A stretch of 64,000 nucleotides of DNA, from NCBI GenBank assembly GCA_020881915.1, contig JAJFPB010000010.1, positions 1,116,001 through 1,180,000 of the forward strand, in the 5' to 3' direction. The DNA is from Paramyrothecium sp. XJ0827. Its lineage: Eukaryota > Ascomycota > Sordariomycetes > Hypocreales > Stachybotryaceae. Below, one piece after another: positions 32,904-43,707 of this stretch. Under the pieces are notes generated by a model. That model was not told the origin of the DNA and searched no databases. It saw only the letters and a list, made by a program, of their open reading frames with translations. Numbering within the stretch: the first letter of the stretch is position 1; every line of letters begins with the position of its first letter. The position numbers were made by a program, and so were the translations under genes.

Positions 32904-35900
32904 ATGACTGCGCCTTTGCGTGCTATACCCCGGGAGGAGTGGGACAGACACAAAGCCACAATTCAAGACCTCTACCACACACAGCACTTACCTCTGCAAA
33001 GGAAGGATGGTACTGGCGTTATACAGCTCATGAAAGATCAATACCAATTTCAAGCTAGGTGAGCACCTCTAGTCGGTAAAGGCTTCGCTCCGTTGGTTAA
33101 TCTAGACTGTGTAAAGCCCTTCACAGTATGAGACACAGCTCAAGAAATGGGGCGCCCCTAAGAACCTGAAAAAAGAAGAGTGGAGAGTTGTTCTTGCGAA
33201 AATCGACGCGCTGACTTCAAGAGGAATTGTGTCTCGTTTGAAGATTTCTGGTCGAGTCATGAGTGATGCGCGTATTAAGCGAGCAAGGCGTCATGTGCGT
33301 GTGAATAATCGGCGACTGGCACAAGAACACTCAACAGGTATAGGAACTTTGTGTCTCTTAAAAAATGAAATCTTGCTGACACCTTGTTTAGAGTCAACTT
33401 GGATCGAAAAACCGCATGTTGTCATTGAGGTTCTGGATCCAGGCGGCGGCGGCTGGTCCACGTGCGCGCCCGAGAACGAGATGGGAGGCCGCGACTTATT
33501 TCCTCCGCCTCATAGTTACATATGCAGGAGTCCAGAAGTCGTATACCCGCCTATGACCCAGGGAAACGATACTGGGAGTCCAGGGCCGATGAATCGTAGA
33601 ACCTCGCCTGTAAGAATGGCTAACTCACCTAGTGGAGAAAATTGGCTTTCTTTACTCAGTCCACTCGGTCTTGCTGATGGATTTGACTTCTTCACCAGTG
33701 GCCAGGAGATCTTGTTACCTGTGTCCGGTTCTCCTGTATTGAGCGAGTTCTTACCTCAACCCGATAACTCAATGACATTATCTCCACCACCAATCTCATC
33801 CTCGATTCGCGACGAGCTACTTTTTGCACGGTACATAAATCATACTCCTCCAACCATCACGAGAGAATCTCCTCTTTCCGACTCCGGCTCTGGGTTCTAT
33901 AAGATGCCGTTCTACCAAATGCAACATTATATGTCTAAAAACGTGGACCGAACATACATTATAGATCAGTATGCCGATATTGATAATTCTAGCTTGCTAT
34001 TACATGCTAGCTCCAAAAATTTGGCTCAGAGTACCTTCAAGCTTATCGAAAGCACTTGGAAGAAGATTCAGAACTCGTCGGAAGGAGAGTCCACCAGGCA
34101 CCCATCGAATCTTGACTTTGTTCAGGACGCGTTAGGATCGCTCCTCCCGGAGCAGAGTCACCAAAGTGGATCCGACATTTCATCAAATCTCAATTTGCAA
34201 ATCGAGAGACTTTGGCCTCCTTTCTACAGTTCCATCATATACTCAATTGTGAACAATTTTGCGGGCCTCAGTCAGATGTCACCGATGCTCATTATTGAAC
34301 TGGTTCGCAGTCGGCCTAATCTGAGTTGGCAGATTTTTAAGGCTAGCTGCATGTTGCCTGACATTATTGCCAGCAGTTTGACGAGGAACCTTTTCAAAGC
34401 AGCTATGTACGCTATGGATGCGGAAATAATCAAGATACTCCTGGATGTAACTCGAGACACACCATATGCCATCAATGTTAACGATATGCTCGTGGAGCAC
34501 GAGGGCGGCCTCTCCCATTTGCTGGAACTAGCGGCCCTCCACCGAAATATCGACGTCGTGCAAGTCCTGCTTAACGCTGGAGCAGACGTCAACTTGAATG
34601 ACAAACGAGCTGAGGGAGCACTTGGGAGGGCTCTGATGGGGCACAACTATGACTATGACCCCATTAATCCGAACCTTGTGCAACTGTTGCTAGATCATGG
34701 TGCAAAGTTTCAAGTATGGATGCTCGGAAGAATAATCCATCAAAACAAACAGGATCAGGTGATCAAAGCGATGGTATCTCACCTCCTTTGCACTGACCAC
34801 AGCATCGTCTTCAATCAACTATTCAAAGATTTCACATATCTTGAAGACAAGTATGCGATGGAACTCGCGACGTTAGCTTTCGCGAGCTGCGATGGCTTGT
34901 TGCACACAGATGGTAGACATTGTTGTGTCAGGTATTATGAAGTGATAGACAAATTATTCCACCAGGCATTGTGGACAAAACAGATCCTGCTTGCCACCTT
35001 CCTGGTTGATTTTGTCATTGGAGAAAATGTGCTACTCTGGAGAGTTGTTCACTGTGGCAACCGAGAATTGATAGATCGGTGTTTACAGGGAGGCGCCAAA
35101 ATAGATGTGCCAGCGGATCATGAAGGTGTAAGGATTTCAGCATCTATTCCCATTACGACTCCGCTGGCAGAAGCTATTCGGCTCAAAGACTCTGATCTGG
35201 TCAGCAAGTTCGAGTTCGCTGGTGCGCTTCACCACCTAGACAATGGGAGACGCCTGGAGGTCGCTTTTACTGCTGCTGCCGAGGTAGGAGATGTTGCCTA
35301 CATGAAAAAGCTTTTGCAAATCACCCCTGGCCCGACGGATTACCTGCTCAAATCTGCGCTGAAAGAAGCTGTCTCCAAAAACCAAACCGAGGCTACCCTT
35401 AGTTTGCTAGATATGGGGGCAGACATCGACTACGGCCTTTTAGCTCATGCTATAAAACAACACAACAAAGTGTTAGTGGAGAGGCTTTTAGACTGTGGCG
35501 CTGAAATCGATGACGAAGTGATTATGGAGGCTATCCGATGGGGCAATTTTGATCTTATTAAAGATCTCTTCTCCTTGGGGGTAGTTTTTGAGGAAGAGAG
35601 TTTCAGTCCGTTGAGTGAAGCTGTTCGGACTGGGAACCAAGATCTGGTAGAGCTTCTTTATTGCTTGCGCCTCGATCCGAAACCATTTGAATCGGGGCCA
35701 AACGCACCACTAGCAGTGGCGGCGGATACGGCGGATGAAGGAATGATTCAACTCCTACTCTCCCTTGGTGTATCTCCTGCAAATGAATTCGCATTTCTCA
35801 ACGCTATAAAAATGGTCAAGATGGATATCTTGAACGCGCTCATCGAAGCATACTCCGCAAAATACCCAAATGGCCGGCGTGGGTTTGGCGGTACAATTCT

Positions 35901-36657
35901 CCTTGAAGCCATCAAGCTGAACGAGGTTGCTTTAATACAACGCTTGTTACTGATCAAACCAGACGTGAACACAATACTAGGCCGTTCAACTCGGGGGATT
36001 TCTCCGTTTGGGTTCGCAATACTGAAACATAAAAAAAAAGAATTCGGCATAATTCAGGCGCTTCTCGATGCCGGCGGTGATATACGCGGTGTCGTTCGTA
36101 TAGAACGCAATCCAGAACGAAGCCAAATGACGGCCGTGATGGTCGCGATTGAAACGGGTGATACAGGACTTGTTCGGATGCTCTACGACTTAGGCGCAGA
36201 TATACATAAGCCTGTAGGCAAAGGCTTTCAGCGTACACCTCTACAACTTGCCTGTGAAGTGGGAATCTACAACACTGTTAGCCTGCTGCTGGAAGAAGGT
36301 GCTCAAGTGAATGCGCCTGCTGCAGAGAGACATGGTGGAACTGCACTTCATTTCGCATGTAAGAGTGGAAGCCTGAAAATTGTCAATCTACTTCTCGAAC
36401 ACCAGGCTGACATCCATGCTCCTCCCTCGAAGGGCGGTGGATACACAGCTCTACAGGGAGCTGCAGCTGAAGGCCGCTTAGATGTGATCAAGGCTCTTTG
36501 GGATGCTGTAGCTGGCAATGGCTTCAGTTATGACGAGGTTGAAAGAGCGATGGAACTTGCTGCAAGGGGCAAAGATGAAGGTTGTCAAAAATATCTTGCT
36601 AGACTTTCTATGCGATTAGGAGAGGGCGGTATAGGCTCTTCAGATCACAGCCTCTAG
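32904..36657 (+). CDS. Clr5-domain ankyrin-repeat protein
   Basis: Three exons (32904-33058, 33117-33337, 33392-36657) give 1213 aa. Residues about 7-75 form a Clr5 domain (IPREEWDRHKATIQDLY and QYETQLKKWGAPKNL), correctly joined only if the first intron ends at 33116. A Ser/Pro-rich linker follows. From about 500 to the end are many ankyrin repeats, several degenerate in the middle, clearest near the C-terminus (TPLQLACEVGIYNTVSLLLE, TALHFACKSGSLKIVNLLLE). The second intron (54 nt) is a multiple of three and has no stop, so retention would add 18 residues. Clr5 is a putative DNA-binding domain first described in fission yeast heterochromatin silencing; ankyrin fusions are common in Pezizomycotina and of unknown role. 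Confidence 0.87.
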
Positions 36658-37059
36658 GCCTCCGCAAAATCAGACCAACCAAGCAGAACACGGTGCATCC
36701 AGCCCTGCACTTCGGCAGTTATGGGACAATGATTATGATGACAACCTGAGTCGGCCATTTGCAATTCTCGCTGTGTATGCAAGGTGTATTCACTCGCTGC
36801 TTGGGTTTGGGAATCAGAATTCGACTATGATCACAGCATCAGCGACATGGGGAAGTCATATCGGCAGACTAATAGGTACTTTACGATGGCTTGCTATAAC
36901 CCATATGCTCGTTCTAGAGGCTATGTTGTGAACTTTTAGTTGGCTATTATGTTATTTTGCAAGGTGCCAAATGGTGCCGGCTGAAAAATAATATTTGAAC
37001 AGCGTAGCATCTCAGAAGCCCGGGGATTGATGATCCACTCGATTTTAAAACAGGTATCC
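36658..37059. other. Intergenic after Clr5-ankyrin gene
   Basis: No recognisable gene. It may contain more decayed parts of the alcohol-oxidase-like relic that follows, but no motif could be read. Confidence 0.4.
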
Positions 37060-37486
37060 TCTATGACCCTGAAGAAACGTATATTGAGGTTCTCACCAGG
37101 TTGTACAAGAAGAAACGAGAGGTGGCAAAAATGGTGGATTGTCAGCGCGGACAAGTTTCCTCTGGGTCTGTGTTCCCAGCACATTATTCTGTACTGGAAG
37201 ATGTAGTATTGGATTTGAGTCAAGGATTTAACTTAGACTTTTCGGAGGAGGATAACCATGCCATAAAAAAATGGATCACGCAAGTTGTCACCTCTCTATT
37301 CCATCCGCTTGGCACTTGCAAATCGCGATAGAGTCGGACTTGCATGTCCTGGATAGTAACCTAAATGTTTATGGCGTTCAGAGCCTGAAGGTGGCAGATC
37401 TGAGTACAGCCTCAAGCAATGTTGCGGGCAACATAATGAATATAGCTACAGCAAAGGGGAGAAGGCGTCTGATATTATCATCATAG
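37060..37486 (+). pseudogene. Alcohol-oxidase-like GMC C-terminal remnant
   Basis: The 3' end of a GMC oxidoreductase of the alcohol-oxidase type. The first frame gives YKKKREVAKMVDCQRGQVSS, matching the YK..REIARRM..YRGE region of that family, then WITQVVTSLFHPLGTCK and a stop. The next frame continues directly with LHVLDSNLNVYGVQSLKVAD and NVAGNIMNIATAKG, the family C-terminus. A frameshift at about 37325 separates them. The FAD-binding N-terminal half is absent. It differs in type from the intact GMC gene at 15.7 kb, so it is not a simple recent copy of that gene. Confidence 0.75.
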
Positions 37487-37963
37487 AGTTTGAGTAGCGA
37501 CTGTGTGAGTCACGAAAATCATTGAACAAGTGTTTAGGATTCCCCGTATCAGATTGTCGGGCATCTAAAGAACATTGAAATATATGGAGAGAATTGTGGT
37601 AGTTGTAGAATGGGAAGCCTGTAGCTAAGGTCGAGCATTCTAGTTTCATTGCCCGATTATAAACATGTCGACTCAACAGTGGGTGCAGTGGATGAACGAG
37701 TGCGAACCCAGCCTCCGCTTCCTCGATTCCCCTCTCGGACGACAGCAGAGGCTAAAACATCCTGGGTCAATTCGCTGGTATCACACAGTCTGCGATTCTC
37801 ACATCGTTGTCGTACCTACCATCTTCACACATCTAAGGGAAAATAATACTAATCAAGCCCTTGAAGCCTCCCCATACCTGTGCTCTGCGTCTTGATCGCG
37901 TCCTTGCATGTTTTACCTCAATACCCGCAAATTCTGGTCGTCACTACCCTCCGCCGCTTTGGC
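37487..37963. other. Intergenic; one weak short frame
   Basis: A 76-aa frame from an ATG at 37665 (MSTQQWVQWMNECEPSLRFL at the start) ends at 37895. It has no signal peptide or recognised domain and may be chance or a gene scrap. Nothing else is seen. Confidence 0.3.
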
Positions 37964-39480
37964 CTAGCCCTTGGCTTGGTAGCGGTGACACAATTCCAGC
38001 AGGCTTTGCTTCTTAATATACTCCATCAAAGTCTCCTCTTCCGTCTTCTCTTGCGTCGTCTTCTCTCTCTGTAGTTCCTGCTGGTGTGCCTCCAACTCAC
38101 TTTGCGTGGCGCCCGCGAGATGCCTGTCGTCATAACAAAGGGGCCACGGGACCCTGGGTATCTCCTGTCCCGTCGTCCTTCCTGATATTTGTCTGGCCGC
38201 CCGCTCAAACTCCTCGTTTTCCTCGTCTTCAGTTTGTGTTAGATTTCTCGACACTTTCTCTGCCCATGTGTCTCTGTTCTTGCAGACTCTGCGCAACAGC
38301 CTGCTTCAAATGTCTCCCAAACTCTAATGCCTTTCTTACGTGCCGCTGAACTTCGGACTCCCTGGAGGCCATCGCCTGTCGCAAACTCCCCTGATAGACC
38401 TGACGATTGAAAGCTCCTTGTTGTCCTCGCTCGAGCTGAGAGATCTCTTCCTGAGTGACCTTATCCGCATTGGCATCGCCTTTTGGGTTTCCTCGTGATG
38501 ACTCCTGCTATGATCGTCTAGCGGTATCAGTATTCTCAACCCATCTCGGCGATTGTTCAGGGAGTGTGTTGGCAACGCCTAGAGAGCGCCGTAGAGAGCT
38601 CATTGAATCACCTGTGGCACAAATGGCATTGTCGGCATCGCGCGGTCAAGCACCTCCACCGTCGGCGGACTGATCAGAACTCGAGATATCTTGCCGGGCC
38701 TCCTCGTCCTCCAAATTTTTCCGCAGTGTTTCCAGGACGTCTATCATAACCTCGTCAGTGGTGGTTCTACTTGGATTTCTAGATCAGCTTCCACCGGGCG
38801 ATAACGTCTTGCTTTTCTGCATCGGAGCTCTGCAACCACTCTTCATGTCCTTGAGCCACCCTGGACGCTACAATGTAGTTCTGCACATTGCTGCCGAACA
38901 ACTTCTGCACCTCTTTGTGTACACCTTTCATGAAGTAGGCGGGGATACCAAAGAGGGCTGCCCCGGGCTTGGCTACGAAACCTCCGATCCCCTTGCCGAT
39001 TCCTTTGAAGAAGCCGCTTGGACCCTCTTCCCGGGCCCCTTTCCAGGGCTGGGAAAAAAGTCCCGTAACGCCATCATACCAGCCGAACCCAAACTCCTTC
39101 CCTATCGCCATGAACCCTGACTTTAGATCGGTGACCTGCTCTTGAGGGCGCACAGTCTCGTCTCCCCAAAGCCTAGGGGCGTTATGGAACCCTCTAGTGA
39201 TGCTCACGGAGAGTTCCACGGGTGATTGCACACCCGCTCTTATGATACGCCCGAGGCCTTTGCTCGTGTGTACACCTGTCTGGCGCATCATGTCGCGGTC
39301 TTCGCCGGACCTTGATCTATCCCGGCTTCGGGACTGACACCGGCTTACATCGGCCTGTTCATGGTTCAAATGGCCTTGCGATGCATCAGATATAGAGCCT
39401 GGTTCATGGTTCGAAATGGAAGATGATAGACCGCTGCCGTTGGGAGACTTTTGAACATTTTTGAGAGCTCCTAGCGTGTT
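37964..39480 (-). pseudogene. Decayed C-terminal half of the glucosyltransferase gene
   Basis: This is the continuation of the glucosyltransferase at 39481-41646. After the in-frame TAA at 39481-39483 the same frame runs on through the conserved fungal tail: GLGRIIRAGVQSPVELSVS, GFHNAPRLWGDE, FGFGWYDGVTGLFSQPWKGA and GIGKGIGGFVAKPGAALFGI. It meets a TAG at 38779-38781 in ARWKLI. Remaining pieces appear in other frames: IQVEPPLT, DEVMIDVLETLRKNLEDEEA, a Gln/Glu-rich coiled segment (TQEEISQLERGQQGAFNRQV), and EYIKKQSLLELCHRYQAKG before the final stop at 37964. At least two nonsense changes and several frameshifts are present. Confidence 0.75.
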
Positions 39481-41646
39481 TTAGCTTGTCTGACTTTGCG
39501 CTGGCGAGATTAGCGGTGTTGCTTTTTCACCGATATGTAAGATCTCGTACTTATTTGCAGCTGTCGGAACAGATGCTTGGTAATGATTTCGGCTAGACGC
39601 AGATGGGAAAGGCAGAGCTTTCATCGTCTCTGATGGCAAATCGGCCACTCCCATGGCCATGTTGCCCAAGACCCTACAACACGACGTAAAAAATCCGGAT
39701 ATCGGGTCCCAAGGACCTTCGTCAGTGCGATATTCTTGGGGCCTAAAGAGCTTCAGGTCATGTAAGTCCAAGAGATTTGCGTTCGCCAAAGTGCAGGCGG
39801 CAAAGGCACTCAACCTGACCTGGGTGCGCTTGATACGCCACGCAGCGGGACGAGATGGTGCGAGTGTGCAACAGAGTCGGTCAACCTCGAGATGTTTATG
39901 AAAGGACTGAGCACCCATGTCACTGCCGTGCTCTGCCGCTATCTTGCTAGCAAGTTCTTTGGCGCGTTCTAGGCTTTCGGTTTTCAGACAGAAGTTGATG
40001 GCATCGGCTAGCTTGTCCGCTGTAAGTTGCTTGTGGGGAATTGGATGCGGCCCAGCACCTGCTCGCGCAACCATGGCACCCCAGAAAGCCTGATCCCCGA
40101 AGAATGGAATCACCAAGGTTGAACGGCCTGCGGCAATGCCTGCCGCTGTGGTTCCTGCACCACCGTGGTGAACGACGCACGAGACACGCTTGAAAAGCCA
40201 GTCATGCGGCACATTCCCCAGCATGAAGACACCGTCAGGTATGCGAAGCTCGTCCGCGCCCATGCCTCCCCAGCCTTTGCAAAGAAGGACACGCCGGCCT
40301 GTTTTTTTTACGGCCTCAAATATGAGCTCCGTCATCGCATTGGGGTCGTCCAAAACAATGCTACCGAACCCTATATATACTGGGGGCGGTCCCGCATCAA
40401 GAAAAGCCTGGAGATCAGGGTTAGGGGTGTAGTCAGAGGCTAAGTTGAGAAAGTAGAACCCGGAGATGGATATGTGGGAGCCCCAGTCTTTCGGTTTGGG
40501 TATCAGGGCCGGAGACCAGCAGTAGGTGTGAGGGACTTTGAGACGCTGGAGCATCCCAGAGGCCCAAATCATACTCACTGGATCCAAACCGAGACACTTC
40601 TTGCGAAATCGGTTAATGATGTCGCCTAAGCCCTGCCATGCCAGAAGTTCGATCATAGCATAGCTTATGTAATTGGTGAGCTGAGGGTCGGCGCTGGAGG
40701 ATTGGATGTTGGCCAATAGGTGAGGAAAGGCCTGGGTAGGAGAGTATGGCATGGTGAACATGATATGGAGAGGGATTCCTAGCTTCTCCGCGCAGTGGAT
40801 GCGAGCGAAGCTCGGGGGGTTAGCGATGATGCAGTCCGCAACAAAAGGCCTCGCTGCCGGCTCGGAAAGGTCGTCGTCGCTGGCACCAAGACCCATGCCG
40901 TCACCGGTTTCGTAACACGATCGCCAGCAGCCCTGAATGTACTCCGCAACATCTCTTCTTCGCTGACTGACATCCCCGCTTAGCAAAGTGCGGAAGCCGG
41001 GCATCAAGCCGGGGTTCTTGACCATGAATGCCATGAGACGGGAGGGGTCGCCGCCAATACTGAAGAATTCTAGGCCATTCTCCTGCACAAAGTCCTTGAA
41101 GTTGGGGTGGGTCGCCAGACGTACGCGATGGCCGTATGTGGACTTCAAGACCTTGCCCAAGGCAACGAAGGGTTGCACGTCTCCGCGCGAGCCAACAACC
41201 TGAATGACGACATTCAAGGGTGGGGGTAGATGAGCTCCTTCGCCTCCCAAGGCCGAGGGAATGTATGGGGGTGAAGGCGGACGACTATCTTGGGCACCCT
41301 GGATCTCTTGGCGCAGAGCGGGAGTAAATATCTGGGACAAACGCCGGTTGAGCTGGGTAATGCGGATGTTGACACGGCCATCGTCGGTAACACGTGCACT
41401 GGTGCCCAGGCCGTCCTTTTCGATTCCAAGTTGACCATACATCTCGCCGTAAGCGGGAGGGGGCACTTCGTCCTCAGTAGAATCGGGAGTGAGGAGCTCA
41501 GACTCTTGCAAAAGGGCCTCCTGTCTTATAGACCCTGCCGATTCGCTCTGGGCAGCAGCGGCAGCTTGTGCTTGCTGAAGTATGGAATGCTGCACGACAG
41601 TCTCCGGGACAAGTCGGCTTTCTTCCAAGGAAGATTTGATAGCCAT
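39481..41646 (-). CDS. GT1/GT28 sterol-type glucosyltransferase, truncated by a stop
   Basis: UDP-glucose-dependent glucosyltransferase similar to fungal sterol 3-beta-glucosyltransferases. The uninterrupted 721-aa frame starts at the ATG at 41646. The N-terminal GT28-type domain begins VVIQVVGSRGDVQPFVALGK near residue 145. The sugar-nucleotide-binding region has VYIGFGSIVLDDP and HHGGAGTTAAGIAAGRSTLV with PFFGDQAFWG. There is no GRAM/PH region. The family normally continues for several hundred residues; here a TAA (one base from CAA) ends the frame, and the tail is further damaged downstream. The catalytic part looks complete and might still be made, but the locus is probably inactive or under relaxed selection. 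Two-frame coding on this strand is not supported. Confidence 0.8.
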   Translation of the reverse strand: MAIKSSLEESRLVPETVVQHSILQQAQAAAAAQSESAGSIRQEALLQESELLTPDSTEDEVPPPAYGEMYGQLGIEKDGLGTSARVTDDGRVNIRITQLNRRLSQIFTPALRQEIQGAQDSRPPSPPYIPSALGGEGAHLPPPLNVVIQVVGSRGDVQPFVALGKVLKSTYGHRVRLATHPNFKDFVQENGLEFFSIGGDPSRLMAFMVKNPGLMPGFRTLLSGDVSQRRRDVAEYIQGCWRSCYETGDGMGLGASDDDLSEPAARPFVADCIIANPPSFARIHCAEKLGIPLHIMFTMPYSPTQAFPHLLANIQSSSADPQLTNYISYAMIELLAWQGLGDIINRFRKKCLGLDPVSMIWASGMLQRLKVPHTYCWSPALIPKPKDWGSHISISGFYFLNLASDYTPNPDLQAFLDAGPPPVYIGFGSIVLDDPNAMTELIFEAVKKTGRRVLLCKGWGGMGADELRIPDGVFMLGNVPHDWLFKRVSCVVHHGGAGTTAAGIAAGRSTLVIPFFGDQAFWGAMVARAGAGPHPIPHKQLTADKLADAINFCLKTESLERAKELASKIAAEHGSDMGAQSFHKHLEVDRLCCTLAPSRPAAWRIKRTQVRLSAFAACTLANANLLDLHDLKLFRPQEYRTDEGPWDPISGFFTSCCRVLGNMAMGVADLPSETMKALPFPSASSRNHYQASVPTAANKYEILHIGEKATPLISPAQSQTS

Positions 41647-42312
41647 TTTATTTGAGAAAACGAAGACTTGGTTCACCTCAGTGAGTCCACCACGGCATCG
41701 TCTTCGTGGTGTGAGAAAGTGACCCAGCCAATCGCGGTGCAGTTGATGCGGTTGTAAATTATAGAAAGTCAGGACAATTCTCCTATGTGCGCATAATAGT
41801 AGATGTGATACGTTTGAAAAAGCTCGGCGACATCAAGCTATCTAATATATCAATACTTCGAGAATTGTATTCCTGTTCCCCAATACATGGCCCACGGCAT
41901 GTGCAAAGGTGCGTTTCCTGTTCTAGTTAGACATTTACGAGGTTGTATTTTTGGTTAGACGGCTACGAGATGCCCGCTCATGCGCCAATCAAGGGCCGTC
42001 GCCGGCGTAGGCTTAACCTCTCTTAGCTAGAAACAAACGCGTCAATGCGCAGTCGCTTGTTTACTGCCCTGTCCCTGCTCGTGGCCCTGATCCTTCAAAG
42101 GCCCAGGATTCAGCGGACCATTCGGCAGCTCCAAACTTGGAGTTCCCTGCTGAGCTGGGCGAATCGTGTCGTGGCGGGTCTTTGGGTTAAGGCTTAGTTC
42201 GCTGGTTGCAATTGGGGGATACTTCGTAAATATCTAACCCCCTTGGGATAAAATTAGTGCGTTACGAATGCCTGCACGTCCCGGGAGTCAATGTCTGCTA
42301 ACAAGAAGCTGA

Positions 42313-42352
42313 TACACATACACATACACATATACATATACATACATATATA
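42313..42352. repeat. CACATA/TACATA microsatellite
   Basis: Tandem six-base CACATA units grade into TACATA and then TATATA, ending in the candidate TATA box of the RTA1 gene. Confidence 0.75.
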
Positions 42353-42354
42353 AG
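42347..42354 (+). promoter_or_regulatory. TATA box for RTA1-like gene
   Basis: TATATAAG lies about 130 nt upstream of the ATG at 42484, at the edge of a microsatellite; length change in that repeat could alter promoter spacing. Confidence 0.5.
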
Positions 42355-42483
42355 AGGCATGAAAGAGTGTTGGCTGAAATCAAATCCTAAAATCAGCAGT
42401 GTCTTAATGTAGCCGCGAACCTCTCGCCCTTTGTTTTCATCCCTCTTTTCACTCCAAATTTCTGGCTCTTTCGAACTGACAAC

Positions 42484-43499
42484 ATGTCGAAGACCTGTCC
42501 GCTTCAAAGCAATGCCAATTGCACCGTGGAAACGTGTCCCTTGAGCTGCGCTCAGATAGACTATCGGCCCACGCTTGCAGGCAACGCCCTTTATGCTGTT
42601 GTTTTCGGCCTGCTTCTTCTGGCCCAGGTCGGGCTCGGCATCAAATATAAGACCTGGGGATTCATGGTCGGCATGGTCTGTGGTCTCCTTCTCGAGGTTG
42701 TTGGGTATGTTGGCCGACTCATGCTGTATGACAACCCATTCGACTTTAACAACTTCATCATGTAAGCTATCTCTTCAGCTTCAATCCTTCATTTAATCCA
42801 AATCCAAGGATACAGTCCTAAGAACTCTTAAGTTATCTAGTCCCCCTGACCATCGCCCCCGCCTTCCTCGCCGGCGCTCTGTACCTCTGCCTCTCCCGCA
42901 TCATCATTGTCTACGGCCAGCAAATCTCACGCTTCAGCCCGCGCGCCTGCGCAATAACCTTCATCACAAACGACTTCGTCTCGCTCGTGCTTCAAGGCGT
43001 CGGTGGTGGGCTCGCTGCCACAGCTATTGACTACGACGGGAGCGAGACAGTAAGGGCTATCATGGTCGCCGGCGTTGTGTTTCAAGTCGTGTCGCTGCTC
43101 CTCTTCATGGGCTTGTGGCTAGAATTTTCGATCCGGCTACGCGGCACAAGTGAGCGTCTCAAGGATGTACGCTTCATCCAACTGAGGGATACGAAGAAGT
43201 TCACGTGGTTCCAGCATGCGCTCGGCACGGCTGTTGTGCTCATTTTCATCCGCTCTGTATACCGTGTTGCGGAACTGCAGCAAGGGTTCACTGGGCCCAT
43301 TGCCAATGATGAGGTGTCCTTTATGATCTTGGAGGGGCCGATGATCTTCCTGGCGGTGCTCATGACGACAGTGTTGCACCCTGGTATTGGATTTGGTGAC
43401 CGGTGGAACAGCGCGGCCTGGTCGATCAAGAAGTCCCAAAAGGCTGCTCGTGCTGCGAGCAGCTCGTCCATGGAGGGCATTCACTTGCGATCAAATTAA
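42484..43499 (+). CDS. RTA1-like seven-helix membrane protein
   Basis: Two exons (42484-42761, 42833-43499; intron 71 nt) give 314 aa. The acceptor at 42831-42832 restores FNNFI-I-YLVPLTIAPAF; the more obvious downstream AG at 42839-42840 breaks the frame. The N-terminus has a Cys-rich extracellular stretch (CPLQSNANCTVETCPLSC). Hydrophobic helices and the RTA1 motifs follow: GLLLEVVGYVGR, APAFLAGALYLCLSRIIIVYG, TNDFVSLVLQGVGGGLA and FIRSVYRVAELQQG. Yeast members (RTA1, RSB1) confer resistance to 7-aminocholesterol or export sphingoid bases. The acidic residue in the last loop (LEGPMIF) is also conserved. The transported lipid here is unknown. Confidence 0.92.
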
Positions 43500-43707
43500 C
43501 ATGTGACCTGCTCAAGGTGAAAGCGCGGAGACAGAACATGAATCAAATGCCTTGTGGTGCTTTTGGACTTGACGAGGTACGAGCGTTAGCTGGACCACCC
43601 ATGCACTCGTAATACTTGGCATTGTCGGGCCCAGTACTGATGTTAAGGCTTGACTGGAGAAAAACCGATAAAGCTTTTTGATCTGAGTTGAAACATCCAG
43701 GTCTATA

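Larger units (their letters stand above)
41647..42483. other. Divergent promoter region with CACATA/TACATA repeat
   Basis: Lies between the divergent glucosyltransferase and RTA1 genes. No gene is seen. A CACATA/TACATA microsatellite is at 42313-42352 and overlaps the RTA1 TATA box. Confidence 0.55.

Noticed and set aside
42839..42840. More distal acceptor for the RTA1 intron
   Set aside because: It shifts the frame and removes the YLVP residues of the RTA1 helix; the acceptor at 42831-42832 restores them.
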